Origin: an uncultured Bacteroidales bacterium
Lineage (GTDB): Bacteria > Bacteroidota > Bacteroidia > Bacteroidales > Muribaculaceae
Reading direction: 5' to 3'
Assembly: GCA_902781045.1 (NCBI GenBank)
Contig: CACZHT010000015.1
Location: 32,295-96,294 of the forward strand
DNA length: 64,000 bases
In this document: positions 56,029 to 63,515 of the stretch, one piece after another
Numbering within the stretch: the first letter of the stretch is position 1
How the letters are laid out: every line of letters starts with the position of its first letter
The notes under the pieces: model-generated
Databases searched by the model: none
The model's input: the letters and a program-made list of their open reading frames with translations, nothing else
What the model was told of the DNA's origin: nothing
Translations under genes and position numbers: made by a program

Positions 56029-56760
56029 TCACCGGCGGGTGCGACGGTAGAGCTTGCGGTCGAAGCGATAGAGCCTGGCGGCACGGTGCGCCACGCCCTG
56101 CTCGCGCTCGTCCAGGGCAATCACATAGTCCAGCTGGTTGACCTTCTTCTGGAAGTTGCGCACGTCCTGCCGCTTGTCGTAGACGCGCTCATAGAGCGTG
56201 CGCAGCTGCAGGATGGTGAACTTGGCCGGCAACAGATTGAACAGATAGGACGGGTCGTCCTGCGCCTGACGGCGGACGACATCGATGGCATCGCCCAAGA
56301 TGATGTTGTGGTCAAACGCCAGTTCACCGACCTCGGCCAGCGGCACCCAGCAAATCTCGGTCTCGCCGCTTCCACTGGTGAGCGTGCGGCTGATGCGCAC
56401 CAGCGCGATGTAGGCCACTGTGACAATGCGGTCAACCTTCATCTTGATGGCGTGCTCCAGCCAGTGCACATCCTTCTTGTTCTTGGTGCGGTCCTTAGAG
56501 CCGTAGGCCCTGAACTGCAGCAGGTTGATGCTCTTGAAGCCCGTGAGCTCGCGCAACACGCGACGTGCGGCATCGTCCAGGTTCTCGTCGGTGTAAATCA
56601 GGCCGCCAGGCAGCTTCATGTCGTGAAACACCTGGCCGTCCTCCTCGCCGTTGCGCTTGACCAGCAGCACACGCAGCTGCTCGCCGTCAAAGCCCAGCAC
56701 GACACAGTCCACCGAGATGTGGTTCACTGCCAGCGACTGCGGTAACGATTGTGGTGACAT
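56029..56760 (-). CDS. Nudix-type transcriptional regulator (NrtR/AraR-like)
   Basis: A roughly 243-residue protein with an N-terminal Nudix-like domain and a C-terminal winged helix (LLPAKFTILQLRTLYERVYDKRQDVRNFQKKVNQLDYV). This is the architecture of NrtR-family regulators and of the Bacteroides arabinose regulator AraR. The Nudix box is degenerate (GGLIYTDENLDDAARRVLRELTGF lacks the full REUxEExGU), so it probably binds an effector instead of hydrolysing it. The location upstream of xylB-xylA-xylE suggests it controls xylose use and probably its own operon. The start at 56760 (MSPQSLPQS) was chosen because the predicted -7 box covers the alternative ATG at 56781. Confidence 0.85.
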   Translation of the reverse strand: MSPQSLPQSLAVNHISVDCVVLGFDGEQLRVLLVKRNGEEDGQVFHDMKLPGGLIYTDENLDDAARRVLRELTGFKSINLLQFRAYGSKDRTKNKKDVHWLEHAIKMKVDRIVTVAYIALVRISRTLTSGSGETEICWVPLAEVGELAFDHNIILGDAIDVVRRQAQDDPSYLFNLLPAKFTILQLRTLYERVYDKRQDVRNFQKKVNQLDYVIALDEREQGVAHRAARLYRFDRKLYRRTRR

Positions 56761-56778
56761 AACGAAGAAATTTTTGCG

Positions 56779-56830
56779 CAAATTTAGTGCAAAACAACGA
56801 GAGAAACAAGCTTAAAATTGACTTTTTAAG
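56779..56830 (-). promoter_or_regulatory. Predicted promoter and palindrome upstream of the Nudix regulator
   Basis: A minus-strand TAAATTTG (-7 box, 56786-56779) puts the start point near 56774. At 56811-56830 lies a palindrome, CTTAAAA-6 nt-TTTTAAG, about 25 nt upstream of the -7 box, covering the -33 region. It is the best candidate operator for the regulator in this spacer. I do not see it in the xylB or xylA spacers. Confidence 0.5.
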
Positions 56831-57049
56831 GTTTTATAACTAATTATCAGTCAGCAAAATAAATATTGTACTACCTACAACAACAGGGCTTATTGTAGCA
56901 GCGACACAAACCCCCATTGCAGCCCACACATCATGACCACTGCATTCTGCGCCGGTTGCCACATGACACTTATTGTAATTTGTGATGACTTCAAAAACAT
57001 CTGTGCAAAAGTTTTTCATTTCTCAACCAAAATGCCTAAATTTGCGGCC

Positions 57050-57631
57050 ATGTATCAGATAACCCACCATGTGGCCACCATCGACGCCACACAATATGTC
57101 AAGCAATATCGTGACATTCCGCGCTTCCTGGCCTACTGCCGCCAGTGCGACAGCTATGGCCGCGTGTGGAGCTGCCCCCCGTTTGACGGCGACACCCATG
57201 CCATGGCCGACGGCTTCACGCAGGTGACGGTGTGGGGCACGGTCATCAACTTTGACCTGGCCACCCGCCAAGCCTGCACCACCGACGAGCAACGGCGCAA
57301 CATATCGATGCAGGCCATTGACGATGCCTGGAGCGTGGTGCTGCCCTTCCTGCACCGGCAGGAGGCCGCACATGCCGGCAGCCGCGCATTCACTGGCCGG
57401 TGCCGCCTGTGCCGACCACAAGAGTGCAGCCGCATCGAGGGCAAGCCTTGCCGCCAGCCCGAGAGGATGCGGTCGTCGCTCGAGGCGGTGGGCTTCGACG
57501 TGACGGCCACGGCGCGCGACGTGCTGGGCATCGAGCTGCAGTGGAGCACCGACGGCCAGTTGCCCGAGCGCATCACGCTGGTCACTGCCCTGTTCTCGCA
57601 CGACCGCTTCGACCCACCACTGCCACAGTAG
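57050..57631 (+). CDS. DUF2284 putative metal-binding protein
   Basis: A 193-residue cytoplasmic protein. The motif CRQCDSYGRVWSCPPFDGD and a second cysteine cluster CRLCRPQECSRIEGKPCRQPERMRSSLEA match DUF2284, predicted metal- or iron-sulphur-binding proteins of unknown function. The start was set at 57050 because the upstream frame contains an apparent -7 box (TAAATTTGC, 57037-57045) just before this ATG. The transcript may thus have almost no leader. The next gene follows after 39 bp. Confidence 0.8.
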   Translation: MYQITHHVATIDATQYVKQYRDIPRFLAYCRQCDSYGRVWSCPPFDGDTHAMADGFTQVTVWGTVINFDLATRQACTTDEQRRNISMQAIDDAWSVVLPFLHRQEAAHAGSRAFTGRCRLCRPQECSRIEGKPCRQPERMRSSLEAVGFDVTATARDVLGIELQWSTDGQLPERITLVTALFSHDRFDPPLPQ

Positions 57632-57670
57632 ATTCCAACCTAATCAATAAACTCCAAAACAATCCAACCA

Positions 57671-59488
57671 ATGAAGAAATTTTCGACACTGATGTTGCTC
57701 GTTGCCCTGGTGGCAACAGCTTCGGCACAGGTGCCGTTCGCCGGCCGCAAGGCCGCGTCGCGCCACCTGCTGCAACGCGAGAACACCCAGCGCGGCGGCT
57801 ACAGCCACCGCACCCCAGCCACATCGCCCGGCGATGTCATCACCACCCAGCCCGAGGGCGAAGCCATGCGCTATGAGCGCAGCGGACAGGGACTGGTGGT
57901 GTTTGACGGCACCATCTACACCACCGAGCAGAGCGACCGCACCACGCTGGTCTATGACCCAGACGGCACCACCGTGTGGATCAAGAACATCGTCAACGGA
58001 CTGGCCAATCAGTTCGGCGAGTCGTGGGTGCGCGGAACGCTCAGCCCCGACGGCACCACACTGACTGTGTCGCTCGACCAGACAGTGGCCTGGAGCTATC
58101 AGTTCGAGGCTGGCATCGGCCTGGCCTGGGGACGCACAGTGACCAACGAAGAGAATAACATGGTGAGCTTCGAGCGTGACGAGACCGTCACCGAGGCGGT
58201 CTACACCATCGAGGACGGCACCATCAAGCTGCAAGGCACCAACGGACGCACCGAGTTCCAGAACGACATCCAGGACTTCGTGGCGCAGGGCCTGACCTGC
58301 TGCTATGAGGACGACGGGGCCTGGCCGGGATTCATGGAGTGGAACACGGTGCTGACCGAGAAGCCCGTCATCCCCGCTCCCGACATCATCACCGAACAGC
58401 CCGCCGGCCAGCTTCGCCGCTATGTGCGCACGGGCAGCAATATCTACCAGGCCTGGATGGGCCCAGCCATCACCAACCAGTCGGGCATGGCCGACATCGT
58501 CTTTGACGAGGATGGACAGACGGTCTATCTGCGCGACGCGGTCTATGATGTGGTCAGCGATGCGTGGGTGCGCGGAACCATCAATGCCGAAGGCAACAAG
58601 ATCACCGTGCCCCTGGGACAGTACCTCTATTGGGACGAGACCGAAGAGAAAGGCATGGTCATGCAGTGGATGAGCACCGGTGTCGAGACGCAACTTGACG
58701 AGGAGGGCAACGAGCAGCAAGTGCTGACCCTTGTCGTGCACCAGGGCATCACCGAGGCCACCTACACCCTGAACGACGGCACAATCACGCTCGACAACAC
58801 AGTGGGCAACCCCGAAGCCGAATATCCCAACAACTATATCGCCACAGGACTGGGCGTAGTCTATGACAAAGACCTGACTTTCTGTGCGATGGACTTCGGC
58901 ACGACCTACCAGGAGTTCATTCTCACCCCCGCCGTGCCCGCCGACCCGATTCTGCCCGAGGACGCCTGGTTTGACGACGGCACTGAGGACGGCTACAACT
59001 GCCTCGACTTCACCATCCCTGCCGAGGACATCGACGGCAACTTCATCGATCTGCAGTACACCAGCCTGAGCGTGTTCACCGACGACGACGTGCCCTTTGT
59101 GTTCGAGGCCGCGACCTACACCAACGACCTGGAGCAGGACATGACCGAGATTCCATACGACATCTACAGCTCGGGTTATGACTTCGACGCTGCACGCATC
59201 TACTTCTACCGCACCAACATGGGCGACAACCCGCTGTTCCAGAACCGCATCGGTCTGCAGGTGCACTACGACGTGCCTGTCGAGGGCGAGAACGGCGAGA
59301 CGACCATCGTGCGCAACTCGTCGAACATCGTCTACTGGGAGAAGGGCAACTCGGCAGTGACCGAGGTCAAGGCTGCCACTGCCACCGGCGACAACGCCTA
59401 CTACAACCTCATGGGCCAGCGCATGTCGGGCAACCACCTGCCCGCCGGCATCTACATCCACAACGGCCGCAAGGTCGTGGTCAAGTGA
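57671..59488 (+). CDS. Secreted two-repeat protein with T9SS-like tail
   Basis: A 605-residue exported protein of unknown function. A signal peptide (residues 1-20) leads to two homologous domains of about 165 residues: 57-220 (IITTQPEGEAMRYERSG, SWVRGTLSPDGTTLTVSL) and 235-425 (IITEQPAGQLRRYVRTG, AWVRGTINAEGNKITVPL). A third, different beta domain follows (about 430-560), then the tail AYYNLMGQRMSGNHLPAGIYIHNGRKVVVK. Related domains occur in many secreted Prevotella proteins, but I do not know a function. Domain counts are by eye. A terminator follows at 59539. Confidence 0.75.
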   Translation: MKKFSTLMLLVALVATASAQVPFAGRKAASRHLLQRENTQRGGYSHRTPATSPGDVITTQPEGEAMRYERSGQGLVVFDGTIYTTEQSDRTTLVYDPDGTTVWIKNIVNGLANQFGESWVRGTLSPDGTTLTVSLDQTVAWSYQFEAGIGLAWGRTVTNEENNMVSFERDETVTEAVYTIEDGTIKLQGTNGRTEFQNDIQDFVAQGLTCCYEDDGAWPGFMEWNTVLTEKPVIPAPDIITEQPAGQLRRYVRTGSNIYQAWMGPAITNQSGMADIVFDEDGQTVYLRDAVYDVVSDAWVRGTINAEGNKITVPLGQYLYWDETEEKGMVMQWMSTGVETQLDEEGNEQQVLTLVVHQGITEATYTLNDGTITLDNTVGNPEAEYPNNYIATGLGVVYDKDLTFCAMDFGTTYQEFILTPAVPADPILPEDAWFDDGTEDGYNCLDFTIPAEDIDGNFIDLQYTSLSVFTDDDVPFVFEAATYTNDLEQDMTEIPYDIYSSGYDFDAARIYFYRTNMGDNPLFQNRIGLQVHYDVPVEGENGETTIVRNSSNIVYWEKGNSAVTEVKAATATGDNAYYNLMGQRMSGNHLPAGIYIHNGRKVVVK

Positions 59489-59538
59489 CCGGCCACCGCC
59501 AAGAAACTTGAACAGTTAATAGTTTAAAGTTAATAGTT

Positions 59539-59583
59539 AAGCTGCTGTCGCACCCTCCCGTTGCGGCAGCAGCTTTCTTTTTT
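59539..59583 (+). terminator. Rho-independent terminator
   Basis: A 14-position stem with one mismatch (AAGCTGCTGTCGCA, 59539-59552, with TGCGGCAGCAGCTT, 59562-59575) is followed by TTCTTTTTT. It lies 50 nt after the stop of the secreted protein gene. Confidence 0.88.
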
Positions 59584-59600
59584 CATCGAGGCTGCGACAA

Positions 59601-59810
59601 GAAGCGGCAAGAAGCGGCAGGAAGCGACAGGAAGCAGCAGGGAGCAGCAGGAAGCGACAGGAAGCGACAGGAAGCGACAGGAAGCGACAGGGAGCGACAG
59701 GAAGCGGCAGGAAGCGACAGGAAGCAACAGGAAGCGACAGGAAGCGGCAGGAAGCGACAGGGAGCGACAGGGAGCGACAGGGAGCGGCAGGAAGCGACAG
59801 GAAGCGGCAG
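59601..59810. repeat. 10-bp minisatellite, GAAGCGACAG
   Basis: Twenty-one uninterrupted 10-bp units, consensus GAAGCGACAG with variants GGAGCGACAG, GAAGCGGCAG and GAAGCAACAG, and one degraded unit before 59601. The period not divisible by three and absence of start context argue against coding. The array ends exactly at a GGGGTCTGACCC palindrome. Five further units at 60066-60115 end at the same palindrome. Confidence 0.9.
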
Positions 59811-60280
59811 GGGTCTGACCCAATGTGCCACCGAGCGAAGCGAGGCTGGCAACAGGGGGTCTGACCCCTCGTAGCAACGGAAAGGAGGCAGCAAAGCGAC
59901 GGAAAGGTGGCAGCGTATTCGCCACGGTGCACGACTGGTGATTAACCCAGCGGAGCGCGACACGGGGTCAGACCCTCTGTTGCCAGCCGAGCAAAACTCG
60001 GTGGCACAGAAGGGTCAGACCCCATGTCGCACCGAGCAACTCAGCGCACACTGGGTGGCAACCAAGAAGCGACAGGAAGCGACAAGAAGCAACAGGGAGC
60101 AACAGGAAGCGTCAGGGGTCTGACCCAATGTGCCACCGAGCGAAGCGAGGCTGGCAACAGGGGGTCTGACCCCTCGTAGCAACGGAAAGGAAGCGAAGCA
60201 ACGGAAAGGAGGCGAAGCAACGGAAAGGACCCAGTGAAGCGCGACACGGGGTCAGACCCGATGTCGCGCTTCACTGCCTC
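59810..60280. repeat. REP-like cluster of GGGGTCTGACCC palindromes
   Basis: Seven copies of the palindrome or its inverse lie at 59810, 59855, 59964, 60012, 60115, 60160 and 60248. About 77 bp from 59810 (through GAGCGAAGCGAGGCTGGCAAC and ending CGGAAAGGA) recur exactly from 60115. Inverted relatives occur at 59956-60036. A strong hairpin (GCGCGACA..TGTCGCGC) surrounds the last copy. No transposase is encoded nearby. The layout resembles REP/BIME clusters mobilised by RAYT transposases. Confidence 0.75.
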
Positions 60281-60344
60281 AATCACCATCCCGATTCCTG
60301 CCACTGCTAGCCTCCCCCGAATCATCCCAAAAATTGTGCATTGA

Positions 60345-61058
60345 ATAAAAGTCCTTCTTGTAATGGAATATGGTCTGGAATCTCATCTGGAAACTTAGCG
60401 GAGACACTAACATTCGTTTGTCGTAATCCTTCTTTTAATGGAATATGGTCTCTGACCTGGACGGAGGAATGGTTATGCCGTCATACCAAAGAGGTCTTAA
60501 TCCTTCTTTTAGTGGAATATGGTCTCTGACGTGGCCTGGAAACAGGCTACTGCAGCAAGGAAGCAGCGTCTTAATCCTTCTTTTAGTGGAATATGGTCTC
60601 TGACACGAAAGCTTTCCCGTTTTCAAGAATGGAAATGCTGCAAAGTCTTAATCCTTCTTTTAGTGGAAGATGGTCTCTGACTGTCTATCACAGCCGCCGA
60701 TTTGGCCGCCGAATCTATCGAGTCTTAATCCTTCTTTTAGTGGAAGATGGTCTCTGACTTCGGTGCCCGAAATTGCGGACGAGCTTGCAAAAAGCTGTCT
60801 TAATCCTTCTTTTAGTGGAAGATGGTCTCTGACGTTGCCGCGGCTGAGAGCAAAGACAGCGATCATAGTCTTAATCCTTCTTTTAGTGGAAGATGGTCTC
60901 TGACCCATATCATATAGCGGTTTATGCTGCGAATAAATCAGTAGGTCTTAATCCTTCTTTTAGTGGAAGATGGTCTCTGACTTCCCCTAGAATTCTAACT
61001 CTTTATGCTGTCACAAATTATGTCTTAATCCTTCTTTTAGTGGAATATGGTCTCTGAC
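60345..61058 (-). CRISPR. CRISPR array, nine good 37-bp repeats plus one degenerate
   Basis: Repeats (plus-strand form begins GTCTTAATCCTTCTTTTAG and ends GGTCTCTGAC) start at 60420, 60494, 60568, 60645, 60722, 60797, 60868, 60945 and 61022; a decayed copy lies at 60345-60381. Spacers are 34-40 nt and all different. The left end has the decayed repeat and an altered second repeat; the right end adjoins an AT-rich leader. The array is therefore read leftwards, with repeat RNA ending ATTAAGAC, a handle resembling type I-B or type III. Repeats 1-3 and 9 have GGAATATGG, repeats 4-8 GGAAGATGG. No cas gene lies in the window. Short reading frames with LNPSFSGRWSLT are array artefacts. Confidence 0.95.
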
Positions 61059-61145
61059 AGCACAAATTGTTAATATATTGATAATCAAGATGTCAAGGGT
61101 CGAATTTAACGGTATTTATACATATTTTAACGCAAAATTAAGACT
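61059..61145 (-). promoter_or_regulatory. CRISPR leader with predicted promoter
   Basis: About 85 bp of strongly AT-rich sequence directly next to the last intact repeat. On the minus strand it contains TAATTTTGC (61140-61132), a Bacteroidetes -7 box pointing into the array, about 74 nt from the first repeat. Boundaries are approximate. Confidence 0.65.
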
Positions 61146-61395
61146 TTTATCGCCAAAAATTTGCGCATACCACCAAAGACCACAGTGAAACGTGGCCTCC
61201 GAGGGGCGGAAATGGGGCAATGCCAATTTCCAAGTGCAAAAAAAAATGATTTTTCTGTGCCAAACAAAGAACAACCGCATAGAAAATCAGCAAACAGCGA
61301 AATTTTGCCAGCTGAATCCACAACGACCACATCAAACTCCCAGCCTCACCTCACACAACCACTCCCTAAAAACCACGAATCACGCGAAAGAATCT
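61146..61395. other. Spacer with no recognisable gene
   Basis: I see no supported gene here. The stretch carries a short GC-rich patch (about 61185-61215) and then AC-rich, low-complexity sequence up to the repeat mosaic. Short open frames exist on both strands but lack family resemblance or a signal sequence. Confidence 0.5.
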
Positions 61396-61735
61396 CTTAA
61401 CCGCGAAGCAGCGCGAAGTTTTTTAACCGCGAAGCAACGCGAAGATTTTTTAAAACCGCGAATTACGCGAATGTGGCAGATATTCGATAATTCGATAATT
61501 CGTGATAACCGCGAAGCAATGCGAAATTATTTTATGTCCTTATGTCTTAATAAAACCGCGAATCACGCGAATGTGGCAGATATTCGATAATTCGAAAATT
61601 CGTGATAAAAATCATGACAACCGCGAAGCAACGCGAAGATTTTTCAAAACCGCGAATTACGCGAATGTGGCACAATAATTCGATAATTCGATAATTCGAA
61701 AATTCGTGACAACCGCGAAGAAACGCGAAGCAGGG
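61396..61735. repeat. Intergenic AACCGCGAA-type repeat mosaic
   Basis: A chain of AACCGCGAAGCAACGCGAAG, ACCGCGAATTACGCGAATGTGGC and ATTCGATAATTCG words. It is the reverse complement of the array at 48882-49286; about 120 bp (61513-61640) match 48920-49045 nearly base for base, including TTATGTCCTTATGTCTT. It ends 4 bp from the stop of the downstream hydrolase gene. Confidence 0.75.
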
Positions 61736-61738
61736 GTG

Positions 61739-62692
61739 CTAGTTGATCTTGCTGGATTGGGCGGCTTGCACCAGGGCGCGGAAGTAGGCCAACCCCTCGT
61801 CGACCGACATGAACAACGCCTCGTCAGGCTCATGGTCCAGGTGCTTGCGCACTGCCGTCTCGGGGTGATACTGCACCCCCAGGGCAAAGCGCTTGTCGGT
61901 GCGTTCGATGGCCTCGATGATGTCCACACCGTCGTCGCAGGCGATGGCCGTGACGCGCAAGGGAGTGCCGGTAACATCGCCCACCACCTGGTGATGCCAC
62001 GACGGCGCACCGTGGATGGTGTCGGTGCGGGCTATGCTCCACAGCAGCGAGTGGCGGTCGGTCACCACCACGTCGTGGGCCACATAGTGGCGGTTTCCCT
62101 CGCGGTCACGGTCGCTGCGATGCACATACCGGTCGCACTTGCCCAGGCTGGCCAGATGTGTGCCCAGGTCCTGGATGAGCGGTGCACCCGACACTATGCC
62201 CAGCAGCTGCATGCCGCGGCACAGCCCCAGTAACGGGATGTCATGATCCAGACAGTAGGCCATGGTCAGGTACTCCGACAGGTCGCGCGTGGCGTCGTGG
62301 TTGGTCTCGGCCTCAATGCCGTGCCAGGGCTGCGGCGCGGCAAACAGGGTGGGACACACGTCGCCCCCGCCCAGAAACACCACCGCGTCGATGTCGCGCA
62401 GTGCCTCGTCGGCACGTGAGCCGTGCCATGTGTCGCGCTTCACCCGGTCGACCCAGGGCTGCAGCAAGATGCCATGCTCGTCCAGCAAACTGTCCCGGAC
62501 GTTGATGCCGTCATAGTCCAGTGCGGCGGGGCGCAGCTGCTCCAGGATGACCGGCTCGGCCCCGGCGGCCACAATCGAGTGGATGACACGGTCGTAGTTG
62601 TCGACCGAGCGCTGCCAGGCGATGCCCACACGCACCTGTGCGCCGACACACAGCGCAGCCCATGCCAACAATAGGAATATCAGTCGTCTCAT
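61739..62692 (-). CDS. Peptidase C26 / class I glutamine-amidotransferase-like hydrolase
   Basis: A 317-residue protein with an N-terminal signal sequence (MRRLIFLLLAWAALCVGA), so probably periplasmic. The fold is that of gamma-glutamyl-GABA hydrolase (PuuD-like): VFLGGGDVCPTLF, nucleophile Cys158 in LLGLCRGMQLLG, and the His276/Glu278 pair in LGVQYHPET. Family members cleave gamma-glutamyl bonds. A secreted form with this triad may act on gamma-glutamyl peptides or cell-wall fragments; that is inference. It has its own -7 box at 62711 and is not obviously linked to the glycan genes. Confidence 0.87.
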   Translation of the reverse strand: MRRLIFLLLAWAALCVGAQVRVGIAWQRSVDNYDRVIHSIVAAGAEPVILEQLRPAALDYDGINVRDSLLDEHGILLQPWVDRVKRDTWHGSRADEALRDIDAVVFLGGGDVCPTLFAAPQPWHGIEAETNHDATRDLSEYLTMAYCLDHDIPLLGLCRGMQLLGIVSGAPLIQDLGTHLASLGKCDRYVHRSDRDREGNRHYVAHDVVVTDRHSLLWSIARTDTIHGAPSWHHQVVGDVTGTPLRVTAIACDDGVDIIEAIERTDKRFALGVQYHPETAVRKHLDHEPDEALFMSVDEGLAYFRALVQAAQSSKIN

Positions 62693-62710
62693 TGCCTTGA
62701 TGATTTTTCG

Positions 62711-62719
62711 GCAAATTTA
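62711..62719 (-). promoter_or_regulatory. Predicted -7 box of the C26 hydrolase gene
   Basis: Minus-strand TAAATTTGC, 18 nt before the ATG at 62692, giving a leader of about 15 nt. A convincing -33 TTTG at normal distance is not seen. Confidence 0.5.
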
Positions 62720-62756
62720 CCACAAATTCTCCAATCCACAAAACCAAGGGCAATAA

Positions 62757-62790
62757 CAGTCCGGCCCGACAGGAGCATCGGACCGGACTG
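62757..62790 (-). terminator. Hairpin after the lipoprotein gene
   Basis: CAGTCCGG (62757-62764) pairs with CCGGACTG (62783-62790), with further pairing inside the loop. It lies 24 nt after the lipoprotein stop. The minus-strand tail is only TTATTG, so termination may be weak or the hairpin may protect the 3' end. Confidence 0.6.
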
Positions 62791-62814
62791 CATGCAGGTT
62801 GGTCAGTGTCAGAG

Positions 62815-63402
62815 CTATTCCTCAATCTTCTTGAGCACCACGTTGTCGACATCAGAGGTTGAGAGCGTGAGCTTGCCATCGTTGACGGCGTAGCCATAGA
62901 CGTTCTGGCCATTGTTGCGTGACTTGAACATGCCCTGGAACGACTCGCCCAGGAAGCCGCCGAACATCTCCTTAAAGTCTTCGGCAATAGCCTCGACCGA
63001 GCCTTCCTCGCCAGCCTCTTGCAGAGCCTTGGCGTGAGCCAGAGCATCATCGTCGTCGAGTTTGACACCCACCAGGTCGCAGTCATAGGTCAGTGTGACA
63101 TCCTCGCCGTCAATCTTATAGGTCCCCGGCACGCTAACACTGAAGCCCTGGCTGAACTTGCCGGCATCGTCCTCGTCGTTCCACGTGCCCTCATACCATA
63201 AGGCGAACTCGCCCTGGGTGCTGTCAGCCTCGTTGGGGGTGAACCGGATAACCATTTCGATATCACCATTCTTACTTGAAATCTTGCCCTCGCCCCACAA
63301 GCCTTTGAGGTTGCCGGGGCCGCTAGTTTGCACGTCGCAGGCAGTCATCATGGCTGCCATGACCACCAGCACTGCCATCCATTGAAAAAATTTCTGAATC
63401 AT
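62815..63402 (-). CDS. Lipoprotein of unknown function
   Basis: A 195-residue lipoprotein with a lipobox (MAAMMTACDVQ; Cys at residue 22). The mature part appears to be a small beta-rich, lipocalin-like domain (LKGLWGEGKISSKNGDIEMVIRFTPNE, GEFALWYEGTWNDEDDAGKF, GTYKIDGEDVTLTYD) interrupted by an acidic helical stretch (about 125-160). I do not recognise a named family. The upstream spacer is a word array (63405-63495) without a clear promoter. Confidence 0.7.
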   Translation of the reverse strand: MIQKFFQWMAVLVVMAAMMTACDVQTSGPGNLKGLWGEGKISSKNGDIEMVIRFTPNEADSTQGEFALWYEGTWNDEDDAGKFSQGFSVSVPGTYKIDGEDVTLTYDCDLVGVKLDDDDALAHAKALQEAGEEGSVEAIAEDFKEMFGGFLGESFQGMFKSRNNGQNVYGYAVNDGKLTLSTSDVDNVVLKKIEE

Positions 63403-63404
63403 AG

Positions 63405-63495
63405 TTTTCGAGTTTTGAGTTTTGAGTTTTGAGTTTCGAGTTTCGAGTTTTGAGCAGACGAGTGATCGAGCATTCGAGCATTCGATTACTCGATC
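63405..63495. repeat. GAGTTTTGAGTTT / GCATTCGA word array
   Basis: Tandem GAGTTTT and GAGTTTC copies followed by GATCGAGC, ATTCGAGC and ATTACTCGATC words. It belongs to the same TTCGA-centred family as the arrays at 54306 and 55930, and ends with AACGTCTAACGTCTAA, matching TCTAACGTCCAACGTC at about 56013. Confidence 0.55.
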
Positions 63496-63515
63496 AAACG
63501 TCTAACGTCTAATAC

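Noticed and set aside
59530..59963. Open frames of about 80-130 codons on both strands rich in Arg/Gln/Ser or Cys/Arg/Phe
   Set aside because: They translate the 10-bp minisatellite; three frames are open only because the unit lacks stop codons.
60341..60908. Short open frames with LNPSFSGRWSLT-type repeats across the array
   Set aside because: They are translations of the CRISPR repeat and spacers and have no independent support.
61161..61590. Short plus-strand frames next to the CRISPR leader
   Set aside because: Low-complexity translation, no recognisable domain, and overlap with the repeat mosaic.
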